Part shown: piece by piece, positions 25,387 to 33,724 of the stretch
Layout: each line of letters begins with the position of its first letter
How positions within the stretch are numbered: the first letter of the stretch is position 1
Translations under genes and position numbers: made by a program
Notes under the pieces: model-generated
Database searches by the model: none
What the model saw: only the letters and a program-made list of their open reading frames with translations
What the model was told of the DNA's origin: nothing
Assembly (NCBI GenBank): GCA_040385645.1
Contig: JAZKGZ010000012.1
Span: forward strand, 62,001-126,000
DNA: 64,000 nt
DNA from: JANXSS01 sp040385645
GTDB lineage: Bacteria > Pseudomonadota > Gammaproteobacteria > Burkholderiales > Burkholderiaceae_D
Reading direction: 5' to 3'

Positions 25387-25704
25387 ATGACCGATAAACC
25401 CTACTTCGAGCAACATGTGTTTTTTTGCATGAACCAACGCGACGATGGCCGCTCGTGTTGTGGCGCGCAAGATGCACAAATGGCGCAGAAGCATGCGAAA
25501 AAGCGCATCAAGCAACTCGATCTCAACGGCACCGGAAAAATTCGCATCAATCAAGCCGGTTGCCTAGACCGCTGCGAAGAAGGGCCGGTACTGGTGATTT
25601 ACCCGCAAGGCACTTGGTACACCTATGTCGACACCAGCGATATTGACGACATCATCGATACGCATCTAATCGGCGGCAAAGTTGTCGACCGCTTAAAAAT
25701 CTGA
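25387..25704 (+). CDS. Thioredoxin-like [2Fe-2S] ferredoxin
   Basis: A 105-residue soluble protein with the four-cysteine pattern of thioredoxin-like 2Fe-2S ferredoxins: C at about residue 14 (FFCMNQR), C at about 24-25 (GRSCCGAQ), then CLDRCEEGP at about 59-67. Such proteins are related to the NuoE C-terminal fold and carry one [2Fe-2S] cluster; the electron partner is unknown. The ATG at 25387 is chosen because the 38 codons before it show no family likeness. It is followed by the hydrolase gene after 19 bases. Confidence 0.87.
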   Translation: MTDKPYFEQHVFFCMNQRDDGRSCCGAQDAQMAQKHAKKRIKQLDLNGTGKIRINQAGCLDRCEEGPVLVIYPQGTWYTYVDTSDIDDIIDTHLIGGKVVDRLKI

Positions 25705-25723
25705 GGCCCGATATTTCTCACAG

Positions 25724-26362
25724 ATGAATGTCAACACCCGACCCTTCACGCTTAGCGGTACTGCCGGCACCCTAGAATGTGCGCTCGACATGCCCGACGC
25801 AGGACACTTTGCCGCGCCACGTGGCGTCGCCCTGATCGCCCATCCGCATCCGCTGTTCGGCGGAACGATGGACAACAAGGTGGTGCATACCCTGGTGCGC
25901 GCTTTCCTGGCTTTGGGTTACGTTACGGCGCGCATGAATTTTCGAGGGGTAGGCGGGTCTGCGGGTGTGCACGACAACGGCCATGGCGAAACAGACGACA
26001 TGTTGCTGATGCACGCACACATGCAAGCGCAATATCCCGCTCTACCGATTGCACTGGGCGGTTTTTCCTTTGGTACCTTCGTGCATGCACAGTTGCAGAA
26101 ACGACTGGAGGCAGCCAACACACCGGCGCAACGCTTGGTTCTGGTCGGTTGCGCGGCAGGCAAATGGCCGATGCCCACGGTTCCCGCCGATACGATCCTC
26201 ATTCATGGAGAAACCGACGATACGATTGCGCTATCGGCAGTGTTCGACTGGGCGCGCCCGCAGGAATTACCGGTGATCGTCATTCCCGGTGCCGATCATT
26301 TCTTTCATCGCAAGTTGCATCATATAAAAACGCTGGTCGTTGAAATGTGGCGCCAAGCATAA
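25724..26362 (+). CDS. Alpha/beta hydrolase
   Basis: A 212-residue single-domain alpha/beta hydrolase without a signal peptide. The nucleophile elbow is GGFSFGTF (Ser at about residue 119). The oxyanion-loop region reads AHPHPLFGGTMDNK, a pattern of the CocE/YqiA-like small hydrolase group. The acid is probably in HGETDDTI and the histidine in GADHFFHRKL. Catalytic residues are therefore all present; the substrate is unknown. It lies between the ferredoxin gene and dacC on the same strand. Confidence 0.87.
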   Translation: MNVNTRPFTLSGTAGTLECALDMPDAGHFAAPRGVALIAHPHPLFGGTMDNKVVHTLVRAFLALGYVTARMNFRGVGGSAGVHDNGHGETDDMLLMHAHMQAQYPALPIALGGFSFGTFVHAQLQKRLEAANTPAQRLVLVGCAAGKWPMPTVPADTILIHGETDDTIALSAVFDWARPQELPVIVIPGADHFFHRKLHHIKTLVVEMWRQA

Positions 26363-26382
26363 AACTGGCAGGCAGCAAACGG

Positions 26383-26388
26383 TATAAT
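26383..26388 (+). promoter_or_regulatory. Candidate -10 element upstream of dacC
   Basis: A perfect TATAAT hexamer lies 43 bases before the dacC ATG. No convincing -35 is seen at 16-18 bases upstream. Confidence 0.35.
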
Positions 26389-26430
26389 CGCCCTCCTAAT
26401 CTGTCTGGCATCGTGCATTAAAATAATCCT

Positions 26431-27585
26431 ATGAAAAAACTGATCGCAACGATCGTAATCATTGCTGCAACCATCACCTCGATGCCGATTTCCTGGGCGC
26501 AGCAGGTGCCGCCACCGACGCTCGCAGCGAAAAACTGGTTGCTGCTCGATGTCACCAGCGGCCAGGTCATTGGAGCGCAGGAACCGGATGTGCGTATCGA
26601 GCCAGCGTCGCTGACCAAAATCATGACGGCTTATCTCGCCTTCAGTGCCATCCGCGACAAGAAACTGACGCTCGACCAAATGGTGAATGTATCGGTACGT
26701 GCCTGGAAGGTCGATCCGAGCAGCTCCAAGATGTTTATCGACCCAGCCACGCCAGTATCGGTATCGGATCTGTTGCACGGCCTGATGATCCAGTCCGGCA
26801 ACGACGCAGCGGTCGCACTGGCCGAAGCCGTTGCCGGTTCGGAGGAAACCTTTGTCGTACTGATGAACCGTGAAGCCGAACGTATGGGTTTGAAAAACAC
26901 GCGTTTTGGCAATCCACACGGCTTGCCCAGCAAAGAAAATTACTCCACCGCTCGCGATCTGTCGGTGCTGGCTTCGCGCGTGATCGCGGATTATCCGGAT
27001 TTTTATAAAATCGATTCACAGAAAAGTTTTACCTATAACAAGATTACACAGCCGAACCGCAACCGCCTGCTGTGGCTTGACCCAACGGTCGACGGCATGA
27101 AGACCGGTCATACGGAAGCTGCCGGTTACTGCATGATCGCATCGGCACGACGCCCCAACGGCAGTGGCGAACGGCGGCTGATTTCCGTCGTCATGGGTAC
27201 TAGGTCGGACCAGGCGCGCACGGCAGAAAGCCAGAAATTGTTGAATTGGGGTTTTCAAAATTTCGATACGGTGAAGCTCTACGCGAAAGGGCAGGCAATC
27301 GAATCGCCCAGGGTTTGGAAAGGCACGCAAGACACCTTGAAAATCGGTTTCAATCGCGATATTTTCGTGACACTTCCGAAAGGCGTCGCGGCAAAGATGA
27401 AACCGATACTCGAGCGAACCGATCCACTAGTTGCGCCAATCATGCAAAATAATCGTGTCGGTACGATGCGCATGATGGTCGACGGCAAACCGATCACCGA
27501 GTTGCCGGTGCTGGCACTCGAACAAATTCCGCAAGCTGGCGTGATCGGTCGTGCCTGGGATTCTTTGCGGCTGATGATTCAATAA
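26431..27585 (+). CDS. dacC: D-alanyl-D-alanine carboxypeptidase (PBP5/6 family)
   Basis: Periplasmic enzyme that removes the terminal D-Ala from peptidoglycan pentapeptides. It has a signal peptide (about 1-23, ending SWAQQ), the SxxK motif SLTK (S60, K63), the SxN motif SGN (in MIQSGNDAAVA) and the KTG motif in GMKTGHTEAAG. A C-terminal PBP5-type beta domain ends with an amphipathic helix (AWDSLRLMIQ) for membrane attachment. The length of 384 residues fits. The D-amino acid transaminase gene follows after 33 bases, which suggests reuse of the released D-alanine. Confidence 0.95.
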   Translation: MKKLIATIVIIAATITSMPISWAQQVPPPTLAAKNWLLLDVTSGQVIGAQEPDVRIEPASLTKIMTAYLAFSAIRDKKLTLDQMVNVSVRAWKVDPSSSKMFIDPATPVSVSDLLHGLMIQSGNDAAVALAEAVAGSEETFVVLMNREAERMGLKNTRFGNPHGLPSKENYSTARDLSVLASRVIADYPDFYKIDSQKSFTYNKITQPNRNRLLWLDPTVDGMKTGHTEAAGYCMIASARRPNGSGERRLISVVMGTRSDQARTAESQKLLNWGFQNFDTVKLYAKGQAIESPRVWKGTQDTLKIGFNRDIFVTLPKGVAAKMKPILERTDPLVAPIMQNNRVGTMRMMVDGKPITELPVLALEQIPQAGVIGRAWDSLRLMIQ

Positions 27586-27618
27586 TCTCTCACCGTCCGG
27601 CTCTGGAAAAGGAAACCA

Positions 27619-28470
27619 ATGATGTCCGAACCGCTGGTCTATCTTAATGGCGCGATGACGCCTATCGCCGACGCCAAAATATCGGTGCTGGACCGTGGCT
27701 TTATTTTCGGAGACGGAATTTACGAGGTCATTCCGATCTATAACCGGCGTATGTTCCGCCCGGCGCAGCACATGGCACGGCTATTTCGCAGTCTGGCCGC
27801 GATTTCGATTCCCAACCCGCACACAGAAGCCGGATGGATGGAATTGATCAATCAGGTGGTGGCTACGCACCCTGCGCAAGATCAGATGGCGTATCTGCAA
27901 GTAACACGCGGCGTTGCGAAACGGGCGCATCCATTTCCAGCGGATGTAACGCCCACCGTTTTCATCATGACCAACCCGATCGTACTGCCGTCGCCAGCAG
28001 TGCGGGCTACCGGCGTGGCATGCGTTTCGATGGATGACAAACGCTGGCTACGTTGCGAAATCAAATCGATTTCTCTACTCGGCAATGTGCTGGCAGCCCA
28101 AAATGCCGTCGAACATGATGCGGTCGAATCGATTCAGTTTCGCGACGGCTATCTGACCGAAGCGTCGTCGTCGAATGTCTGGGTAGTCAAAAACGGCGTA
28201 GTGCTCGGTCCACCCAAGGACAATCTGATCCTGGAAGGCATTCGTTATGGTTTGATCGAAGAGCTTTGTGCCGCCAACGGTATCACTTTAGAATGCCGGC
28301 GCATCAGCCATGCCGAGGTATTCGGTGCCGATGAAATCATTCTTTCTTCGGCCACCAAAGAAGTGCTGCCGGTTGCTACGCTGGACGGGGAGCCGGTCGG
28401 CAGCGGTGCGCCCGGCCCGGTCTATGAACGCCTGTACCGTTCTTACCAGCAGGCAAAGGCGGCAGCCTGA
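27619..28470 (+). CDS. dat: D-amino acid aminotransferase (class IV, PLP-dependent)
   Basis: A 283-residue fold-type IV transaminase that interconverts D-alanine and D-glutamate through their keto acids. The catalytic lysine is in CEIKSISLLGNVLA (about residue 153); LTEASSSNVWVVKNG is the cofactor-binding glutamate region and IILSSATKEVLPV the phosphate-binding end. It resembles branched-chain transaminases, but the N-terminal VYLNGAMTPIADAKISVLDRGFIFGDGIYE pattern (shown here in part) and the position after dacC favour Dat. Two ATGs in a row open the gene. The order dacC-dat-ybeD-lipB-lipA is conserved in betaproteobacteria. Confidence 0.9.
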   Translation: MMSEPLVYLNGAMTPIADAKISVLDRGFIFGDGIYEVIPIYNRRMFRPAQHMARLFRSLAAISIPNPHTEAGWMELINQVVATHPAQDQMAYLQVTRGVAKRAHPFPADVTPTVFIMTNPIVLPSPAVRATGVACVSMDDKRWLRCEIKSISLLGNVLAAQNAVEHDAVESIQFRDGYLTEASSSNVWVVKNGVVLGPPKDNLILEGIRYGLIEELCAANGITLECRRISHAEVFGADEIILSSATKEVLPVATLDGEPVGSGAPGPVYERLYRSYQQAKAAA

Positions 28471-28482
28471 AAGAGCTCTCGT

Positions 28483-28776
28483 ATGAATGATTCAGCAATC
28501 CCGAACCGTGCGGAAGCTGCACCTTCTCTCATCGAGTATCCCAGCGATTTTCCGATCAAGGTTTTAGGGCCAAAGGTGGACGGCTTTGCGCAAGCGATCG
28601 TCGAAGTCGTTCAGCGTTTCGATCCTGTTTTTAATCCCGCGACCCTTGAAATGCGTACCTCGACCAAAGGAAATTATCTGGCGGTGACGGCCACGGTACG
28701 TGCCACTAGCCGTGAGCAACTTGACGACCTTTATCGCGCTCTCTCTTCGCATCCGATGGTCAAAGTGGTGTTGTAA
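28483..28776 (+). CDS. ybeD: DUF493/YbeD family protein
   Basis: A 97-residue protein with an ACT-like ferredoxin fold and the family pattern YPSDFPIKVLG at residues 20-30, then STKGNYLAVTATVRATSREQLDDLYR split over two strands and SHPMVKVVL at the end. The biochemical role is unknown; family members sit between dacA/dacC and lipB, as here, hinting at regulation of one of the two. It starts 12 bases after dat and precedes lipB by 30. Confidence 0.92.
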   Translation: MNDSAIPNRAEAAPSLIEYPSDFPIKVLGPKVDGFAQAIVEVVQRFDPVFNPATLEMRTSTKGNYLAVTATVRATSREQLDDLYRALSSHPMVKVVL

Positions 28777-28806
28777 AGGTTTCGCAAGATTGGCCATACG
28801 GAAAAC

Positions 28807-29475
28807 ATGCACAATCTGCCGGTAATTGTTGAGCGCGGCACCGAGGCATATGGGTTAACCTACGCGGCGATGCGAGCATTCACCGATGCGCGCGACGCCG
28901 AAACGCCCGACCAATTTTGGACGGTAGAACATCCGTCGGTATTTACCCTCGGTCTGGGTGCCGATCCGGCACATGTGCTGGATCCCCGTGGTATCGAGGT
29001 GATCCAGTCCGATCGTGGCGGCGAAGTGACCTATCACGGCCCCGGACAGGCAATCGTTTATCTGTTGGTCGATCTACGGCGCGCCAGATCGCACAAAAAG
29101 TTATTCGCCCGAGAGTTTGTGTACCGGATCGAACAAGCGGTGATCGAAACCCTGGCCGCGTATAATCTGGCAAGCCAGCGCCGCGCTGGGGCGCCGGGAA
29201 TATATCTAGCCACCGGTGCCTGGGCCGGTGCCAAGATCGCTGCACTGGGCTTGAAGATACGCGCTAATGGCTGCACCTACCATGGCGTATCGCTTAATGT
29301 CGACATGGACCTCGAACCGTTCGGTCGAATCAATACCTGCGGCGATGCCAGGTTGCAGTCTGTCGATATGCGTTCCGCTGGCGCTACGTGCAGCATGGCT
29401 GAAGTCCGGCAGCGCCTCGCCGTAAATCTGCAATATCTGGTTTCAACACGCACTCACTCAATGGACGTTTCATGA
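28807..29475 (+). CDS. lipB: Octanoyl-[acyl-carrier-protein]-protein N-octanoyltransferase
   Basis: Transfers octanoate from ACP to lipoyl domains of 2-oxo acid dehydrogenases and GcvH. Family motifs are the RGGEVTYHGPGQ loop (about residues 67-78), the lysine in GAKIAALGLKI (about 141-151) and the catalytic Cys in INTCGDARLQ (about residue 179). The length of 222 residues is normal. The TGA overlaps the lipA ATG by 4 bp, so both lipoate genes are translationally coupled. Confidence 0.97.
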   Translation: MHNLPVIVERGTEAYGLTYAAMRAFTDARDAETPDQFWTVEHPSVFTLGLGADPAHVLDPRGIEVIQSDRGGEVTYHGPGQAIVYLLVDLRRARSHKKLFAREFVYRIEQAVIETLAAYNLASQRRAGAPGIYLATGAWAGAKIAALGLKIRANGCTYHGVSLNVDMDLEPFGRINTCGDARLQSVDMRSAGATCSMAEVRQRLAVNLQYLVSTRTHSMDVS

Positions 29476-30440
29476 CATCCGAATCTGCTGTACCCGCTCC
29501 TTACGATCCGACCCTAAAACAAAAAGGGGCGGCGAAAACCATTCGTATCCCGATCAAGGTCGTACAAGCCGAGCGACTGCCGAAGCCCGATTGGATACGG
29601 GTACGCGCGGCGTCGCCGTCGAGCCGTTTTCATGAAATCAAAGATATTCTGCGCGCCAATCATTTGGTAACGGTATGCGAGGAAGCCAGTTGCCCGAATA
29701 TCGGCGAATGCTTCGGCAAAGGCACGGCAACGTTTATGATCATGGGCGACAAATGTACCCGCCGCTGTCCGTTTTGCGATGTAGGCCATGGTCGCCCCGA
29801 TCCTCTCGACCCACAAGAGCCGGAAAATCTTGCAAAAACCATTGCTGCATTGAAGTTAAATTATGTAGTGATCACGTCGGTCGATCGCGACGATTTACGC
29901 GATGGCGGTGCCGCTCATTTTGCGCGATGTATTACTCGTGTACGGGAGCTGTCTCCGAATACACGTATCGAGATCCTAACGCCTGATTTTCGGGGTCGCA
30001 TGGATCGGGCGCTCGAGATTCTGACGCTGGCGCCGCCAGATGTCATGAATCATAATCTTGAAACCGTACCGCGCTTGTACAAACAGGCACGCCCCGGCTC
30101 GGACTATGCCTATTCGCTGAATCTTTTAAAACGTTTCAAGGCGCTGCATCCGGACACACCGACCAAATCAGGCATTATGGTCGGCCTTGGCGAAACCGAC
30201 GAAGAGATTTTAGATGTCATGCGGGACCTACGGGCTCACGATGTCGATATGCTGACCATAGGGCAGTATTTGATGCCTAGTGGTGACCATTTGCCGGTGA
30301 GCAGGTATGTACACCCGGATGTTTTCAAAATGTTCGAATCGGAAGCGCTGAAAATGGGCTTTGCACACGCTGCTGTCGGAGCGATGGTTCGGAGCTCGTA
30401 TCATGCCGATGAACAAGCACATCTTGCGGGAGTTCGATGA
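29472..30440 (+). CDS. lipA: Lipoyl synthase (radical SAM)
   Basis: Inserts two sulfurs into the octanoyl chain made by LipB. The auxiliary cluster motif is CEEASCPNIGEC (about residues 71-82), and the radical-SAM motif is CTRRCPFC (about 97-104). The C-terminal RSSYHADE carries the Ser ligand of the auxiliary cluster. The length of 322 residues is typical. The gene is last in the dacC-dat-ybeD-lipB-lipA run, and a long hairpin follows 20 bases after its stop. Confidence 0.98.
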   Translation: MTSESAVPAPYDPTLKQKGAAKTIRIPIKVVQAERLPKPDWIRVRAASPSSRFHEIKDILRANHLVTVCEEASCPNIGECFGKGTATFMIMGDKCTRRCPFCDVGHGRPDPLDPQEPENLAKTIAALKLNYVVITSVDRDDLRDGGAAHFARCITRVRELSPNTRIEILTPDFRGRMDRALEILTLAPPDVMNHNLETVPRLYKQARPGSDYAYSLNLLKRFKALHPDTPTKSGIMVGLGETDEEILDVMRDLRAHDVDMLTIGQYLMPSGDHLPVSRYVHPDVFKMFESEALKMGFAHAAVGAMVRSSYHADEQAHLAGVR

Positions 30441-30460
30441 GTTTAGTTTTGGCCGCATAG

Positions 30461-30500
30461 CCGAAGGGCGTACCAAATAATCGGTACGCCCTTCGGTGTT
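30461..30500. terminator. Hairpin between convergent lipA and the four-helix-bundle gene
   Basis: A perfect 14-bp stem (ccgaagggcgtacc against ggtacgcccttcgg) around an 8-base loop, followed on the plus strand by tgttt. It lies between the stops of two convergent genes and probably ends both transcripts, although the T run is short on the plus strand and absent on the other. Confidence 0.7.
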
Positions 30501-30526
30501 TCAGCAAGCGCTTTTAAAAAACGAAA

Positions 30527-30979
30527 TCAGCTTTGTGCGCGGAATTGGTTGCGCAACTGCTTGATCTGGTCGTGATTTTTCAACACACCCTGGTATTGAC
30601 GTTCGACCAATGCTTGCACGTCCGAAGGCAGATTTTGGGACAATGCTTTCTTGTAGCTGGCGACCGCGACGTCTTCGCCACGCTCTACTTCATTCAAGAT
30701 TGCCGTGTCGTCTTGACCCATGATGGTCGATTTTATATCGACCCAACGACGGTGCAGTGTGCCACTGATGCTGCCGGTCTGATCCGGCTCTCCACCATGT
30801 GCTCTGACGATTTGCTCCAGTTCGTTGACGGCAGAAGCGCAGCCTGCAGCCCGGTTAGACAGTAAAGATTTCAGACTAGGATCAGTCGCGTGCTCGGCCG
30901 AGGTACGAAAACCTTCCTCGCCATCCCGCGTTGTTTCTACAAGGTCGTTAAGTGTAGAGATGATGTCGTTCTTGTCCAT
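30527..30979 (-). CDS. PA2169-family four-helix-bundle protein (DUF2383)
   Basis: A 150-residue ferritin-like helical protein of the DUF2383 group. Four predicted helices carry the family pattern LNDLVETTRDGEEGFR at residues 8-23, AAGCASAVNELEQIVRAHGG, LNEVERGEDVAVASYKKAL and LVERQYQGVLKNHDQIKQLR. The function is unknown; relatives are often induced by stress or in stationary phase. The ATG at 30979 gives the family N-terminus, with a GGATC-type site upstream; 20 codons are open before it. It is convergent with lipA. Confidence 0.87.
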   Translation of the reverse strand: MDKNDIISTLNDLVETTRDGEEGFRTSAEHATDPSLKSLLSNRAAGCASAVNELEQIVRAHGGEPDQTGSISGTLHRRWVDIKSTIMGQDDTAILNEVERGEDVAVASYKKALSQNLPSDVQALVERQYQGVLKNHDQIKQLRNQFRAQS

Positions 30980-31474
30980 GATGTGATCCTTTCGATTATG
31001 AATGACGCTGGAGACTGTGCTTAGAGCGATGCTCGACAACGATGTATCGGGAAACTACACGTTATCGCTCAAGTACTCGCTTAATTACTGCCGCTCAATC
31101 GTTGCTACCCAACCAGATGATCGGAAGACTAACGCAGGACGATAATGTAGCAACATAAAAGCGCGCTTCGGATAGGACATTTACCTAATTATCTGTAAGA
31201 CTTTGTGAAGTTACGTCTGCATACCGATTGTAGGCGCTCGCCTACTGCTGAAGACGTTTTAAGCCGATACCTGCCGAGCCGGTATTTGCCAATAATCTAC
31301 GTAAGGTTGAGAGAGGATAAAACGTCGGTCGTTCATGGTTTTTTGTAATGTCCTCTATGGGCAGACGAGATACAATCGTGGCCGCACATGCCGCGCCATG
31401 GAAAATTCATTGACGATCCACTCCTGTCCACCTTGATCGACACGCACCAGCGAAATGTTGGGGGCGTGAAAAAT
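30980..31474. other. 495-base gene-free region upstream of the response-regulator cluster
   Basis: No supported gene on either strand. The region is more A/T-rich than its surroundings and separates the divergent DUF2383 gene from the NarL-type regulator. It holds a 7-bp inverted repeat at 31230-31245 and a TACAAT -10-like hexamer at 31371-31376 without a convincing -35. Open frames that enter it are short and lack protein-like composition. Confidence 0.6.
31230..31245. repeat. 7-bp inverted repeat in the regulator-cluster upstream region
   Basis: Arms gtaggcg and cgcctac flank two bases (ct). It could be an operator or a small hairpin. It lies 230-245 bases before the regulator start at 31475 and about 250 bases before the divergent DUF2383 gene start, so its target is not evident. 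Confidence 0.4.
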
Positions 31475-32107
31475 ATGATAAAAATTCTTGTAGTTGACGA
31501 CCATGCAGTAGTGCGGGCCGGCGTTCAGTATTTTATAGCCGACATACCCGAAATGCAGATTGCCGGCGAGGCTGGCACTGCAGAAGAAGCGATCCGATTG
31601 ATCCGCTCCCAAGACTGGGACATTGTCCTTCTCGATATTGCGATGCCGGACAAGAGCGGTGTAGAAGTATTGAAACAAATTAAGCGTGAAAAGCCGAATT
31701 TGCCGGTATTGATTCTCAGCATGCATCCGGAAAACCGGTATGCAGTGCAAATTTTGCGTAGCGGTGCGTCGGGATATGTGCAGAAGGAAGCGCTGGCTAC
31801 CGAGCTGGTCACTGCAATTCAAACGATTATGCGCGGCCACAAGTACATCAGTTATGCCGTTGCCGAATTGTTGACGATGGATCCGGACACGGATACCGAT
31901 AAGCCGCTGCATGAAACGTTGTCTGCTCGGGAATATGAAATATTTTATAAATTAAGTCAGGGCGATGGTGTAACTAAGATTGCCGATGAACTCTGTTTAA
32001 GTGTCAAGACCGTTAGCACTTATCGTGCACGCGTGCTGCAAAAGATGAACATGACCAGTAACGCCGATATTATTTATTACGCAATCAAGCAAAATTTGAT
32101 CGACTGA
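31475..32107 (+). CDS. NarL/FixJ-family response regulator
   Basis: A 210-residue two-component regulator. The receiver domain covers about 1-118, with the acidic pair D8/D9, the phosphoacceptor D54 (LLDIAMPD) and the conserved Lys in GYVQKEAL. A LuxR-type helix-turn-helix covers about 143-205 (LSAREYEIFYKLSQGDGVTK, split from DELCLSVKTVSTYRARVLQK). It should bind DNA as a dimer once phosphorylated. No histidine kinase gene is adjacent, so its partner is elsewhere. The ATG at 31475 or a GTG at 31466 after GGGGG are both possible. It is followed by a second receiver protein after 88 bases. Confidence 0.93.
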   Translation: MIKILVVDDHAVVRAGVQYFIADIPEMQIAGEAGTAEEAIRLIRSQDWDIVLLDIAMPDKSGVEVLKQIKREKPNLPVLILSMHPENRYAVQILRSGASGYVQKEALATELVTAIQTIMRGHKYISYAVAELLTMDPDTDTDKPLHETLSAREYEIFYKLSQGDGVTKIADELCLSVKTVSTYRARVLQKMNMTSNADIIYYAIKQNLID

Positions 32108-32195
32108 CACTGTCGCCTGTCGGGGTCGGCAGCTGCGTTGCTCTTGGCTTGACTTACTTTTAGCAATGGAGACTGGCAGCTTGCCTTGAACGATT

Positions 32196-32615
32196 ATGAG
32201 TCAACCCAATCATCAATCGACGCTCTCCGCGACGCCGATCCGGGTATTTCTCGTTGAGGATTCGCTGGCAGTGCGAAATTTGATTGTCGAAAATCTTTCC
32301 GATATTCCAGGCCTGGAATTTGCTGGATTTTCGGATTCGGAAAACGATGCTCTTACTCAACTACGCACACAGAGCTTCGACGTCGTTATCTTCGATATCG
32401 AGTTGCGATTAGGAAATGGTATAAGTCTGCTTCGCAGTCTGGCTACATCGTCGCCGTTAAAAAGTCTGAAAATAATTTTTAGCAACAACGTCAGCAGTGC
32501 CTATCGACGCATCGGGAGGGAATACGGCGTGCGTCATTTTTTCGATAAAACTTCGGAATTGCCAAAACTAAGATCGTTATTGCAAGAGTTTACAAAGGGC
32601 GTGCAGACAACTTGA
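32196..32615 (+). CDS. Single-domain response regulator
   Basis: A 139-residue receiver-only protein. After a 14-residue polar leader it has the acidic pair E21/D22 (FLVEDSLAV), the phosphoacceptor D67 (VIFDIEL), the switch Ser in IIFSNN and the Lys in FFDKTSEL. No output domain is present, so it may act by protein contact or as a phosphate sink for the kinase that serves the preceding NarL-type regulator. It sits between that regulator and the Crp/Fnr gene. Confidence 0.9.
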   Translation: MSQPNHQSTLSATPIRVFLVEDSLAVRNLIVENLSDIPGLEFAGFSDSENDALTQLRTQSFDVVIFDIELRLGNGISLLRSLATSSPLKSLKIIFSNNVSSAYRRIGREYGVRHFFDKTSELPKLRSLLQEFTKGVQTT

Positions 32616-32730
32616 GTTTATGAATCGCTCGTTGGTTAACCTGCCGAGCCTAAATCAAAAATTCAAATTCCTGTAAGCGCAATCCCACATAGGAATAAGA
32701 TAATCACTGATTTGGCTATTTGCTTCCTTA

Positions 32731-32744
32731 TGTGATGATTCACA
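32731..32744. promoter_or_regulatory. Palindrome of Crp type upstream of the Crp/Fnr gene
   Basis: TGTGA and TCACA half-sites occur as perfect inverted copies separated by 4 bases (tgat), 31 bases before the ATG at 32775. Classical Crp sites have a 6-base spacer, so this is either a variant site or an unrelated operator. Autoregulation is a reasonable guess. Confidence 0.4.
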
Positions 32745-32774
32745 CACTAAATTTCATCGAGCTAGGAGTGTTTC

Positions 32775-33635
32775 ATGTCATCAGCTTTAAATAACGGCAT
32801 TAATACCAGTAAGCGTGTTGCGACTTCGCAAGGTGCCGTTGGCGCGATCAAGGCGAAAGCCGCTCGTGGCATGATTCAACCGAGTTCACGTCCGGTTACC
32901 CCGGTACGCCTAGCGGGTTTGTATGGGCATAACCCTCGGCAGAATCATTTACTGGCCGGGTTACCGTCTGCCGACTACGAGCGCATTCTGCCGCATCTAG
33001 AATTTGTCTCGATGCCTTTTGGCATGACGGTCTGTGAAACCGACACAGCCATGCAACACGCGTATTTTCTAACAAGCAGCATCGTCTCATTGATGTACGA
33101 GACCAGAGATGGTGCATCCTCGGAAACTGCAGTCGTCGGTAATGAAGGCGTGGTCGGCGTGGCACTGTTTATGGGCGGCGGCAATAGTTTGAATCGTGCG
33201 ATTGTGAAAAGCGCGGGCTACGGCTTTCGGCTGAAAGCCAGCTTCCTCCGCGAAGAATTTAGCCGCGGCGGACCATTGCAACAGATGTTGCTGCGTTATA
33301 CACAGGCACTGCTCACTCAGATGTCGCAAACTGCAGTATGTAACCGGCACCACAGCGTGGTACAGCAGTTATGCAGATGGTTGTTGCTTTCGTTGGATCG
33401 ACTGCCTTCCAATGAAATGAGCATGACGCAGGGGTTGATTGCCAACATGCTCGGCGTACGGCGTGAAAGCGTTGCCGAGGCAGCCGGAAAATTGCAGGAA
33501 GAGGGTTTGATTCATTATAGCCGTGGTCACATCACTATCGTGAATCGGGCGGGACTAGAAGCACGAGTTTGTGAATGCTACGCTGGCGTTAAAAAAGAAT
33601 ATGATCGCCTTTTGACCGATAAAGCACAGGCATAG
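32775..33635 (+). CDS. Crp/Fnr-family transcriptional regulator
   Basis: A 286-residue regulator with an unusual N-terminal extension of about 50 residues (Ser/Ala/Lys-rich), then a cyclic-nucleotide-binding type beta-barrel (about 60-180, LLAGLPSADYERILPHLEFV, GNEGVVGVALFMGG) and a winged helix (about 200-270, GLIANMLGVRRESVAEAAGKL). The Fnr cysteine cluster is absent, and the cAMP-binding Arg motif of Crp is not recognised, so the signal is unknown. The recognition helix reads R-R-E-S-V. A palindrome sits just upstream. A bidirectional terminator follows. Confidence 0.9.
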   Translation: MSSALNNGINTSKRVATSQGAVGAIKAKAARGMIQPSSRPVTPVRLAGLYGHNPRQNHLLAGLPSADYERILPHLEFVSMPFGMTVCETDTAMQHAYFLTSSIVSLMYETRDGASSETAVVGNEGVVGVALFMGGGNSLNRAIVKSAGYGFRLKASFLREEFSRGGPLQQMLLRYTQALLTQMSQTAVCNRHHSVVQQLCRWLLLSLDRLPSNEMSMTQGLIANMLGVRRESVAEAAGKLQEEGLIHYSRGHITIVNRAGLEARVCECYAGVKKEYDRLLTDKAQA

Positions 33636-33666
33636 AAGATTCGCCGACAGCAATTGCTTTCGAAAT

Positions 33667-33697
33667 AAAAAGGACTGCCCTCGAGGCAGTCTTTTTT
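33667..33697. terminator. Bidirectional rho-independent terminator
   Basis: A 7-bp stem gactgcc/ggcagtc with a 5-base loop (ctcga) is followed by six T on the plus strand and preceded by an A-rich run (aataaaaagg) that gives T on the minus strand. It lies between the stops of the convergent Crp/Fnr gene and the receiver gene. Confidence 0.85.
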
Positions 33698-33724
33698 ATT
33701 TCCGGTGCTTTTAGCGCTCTATCT

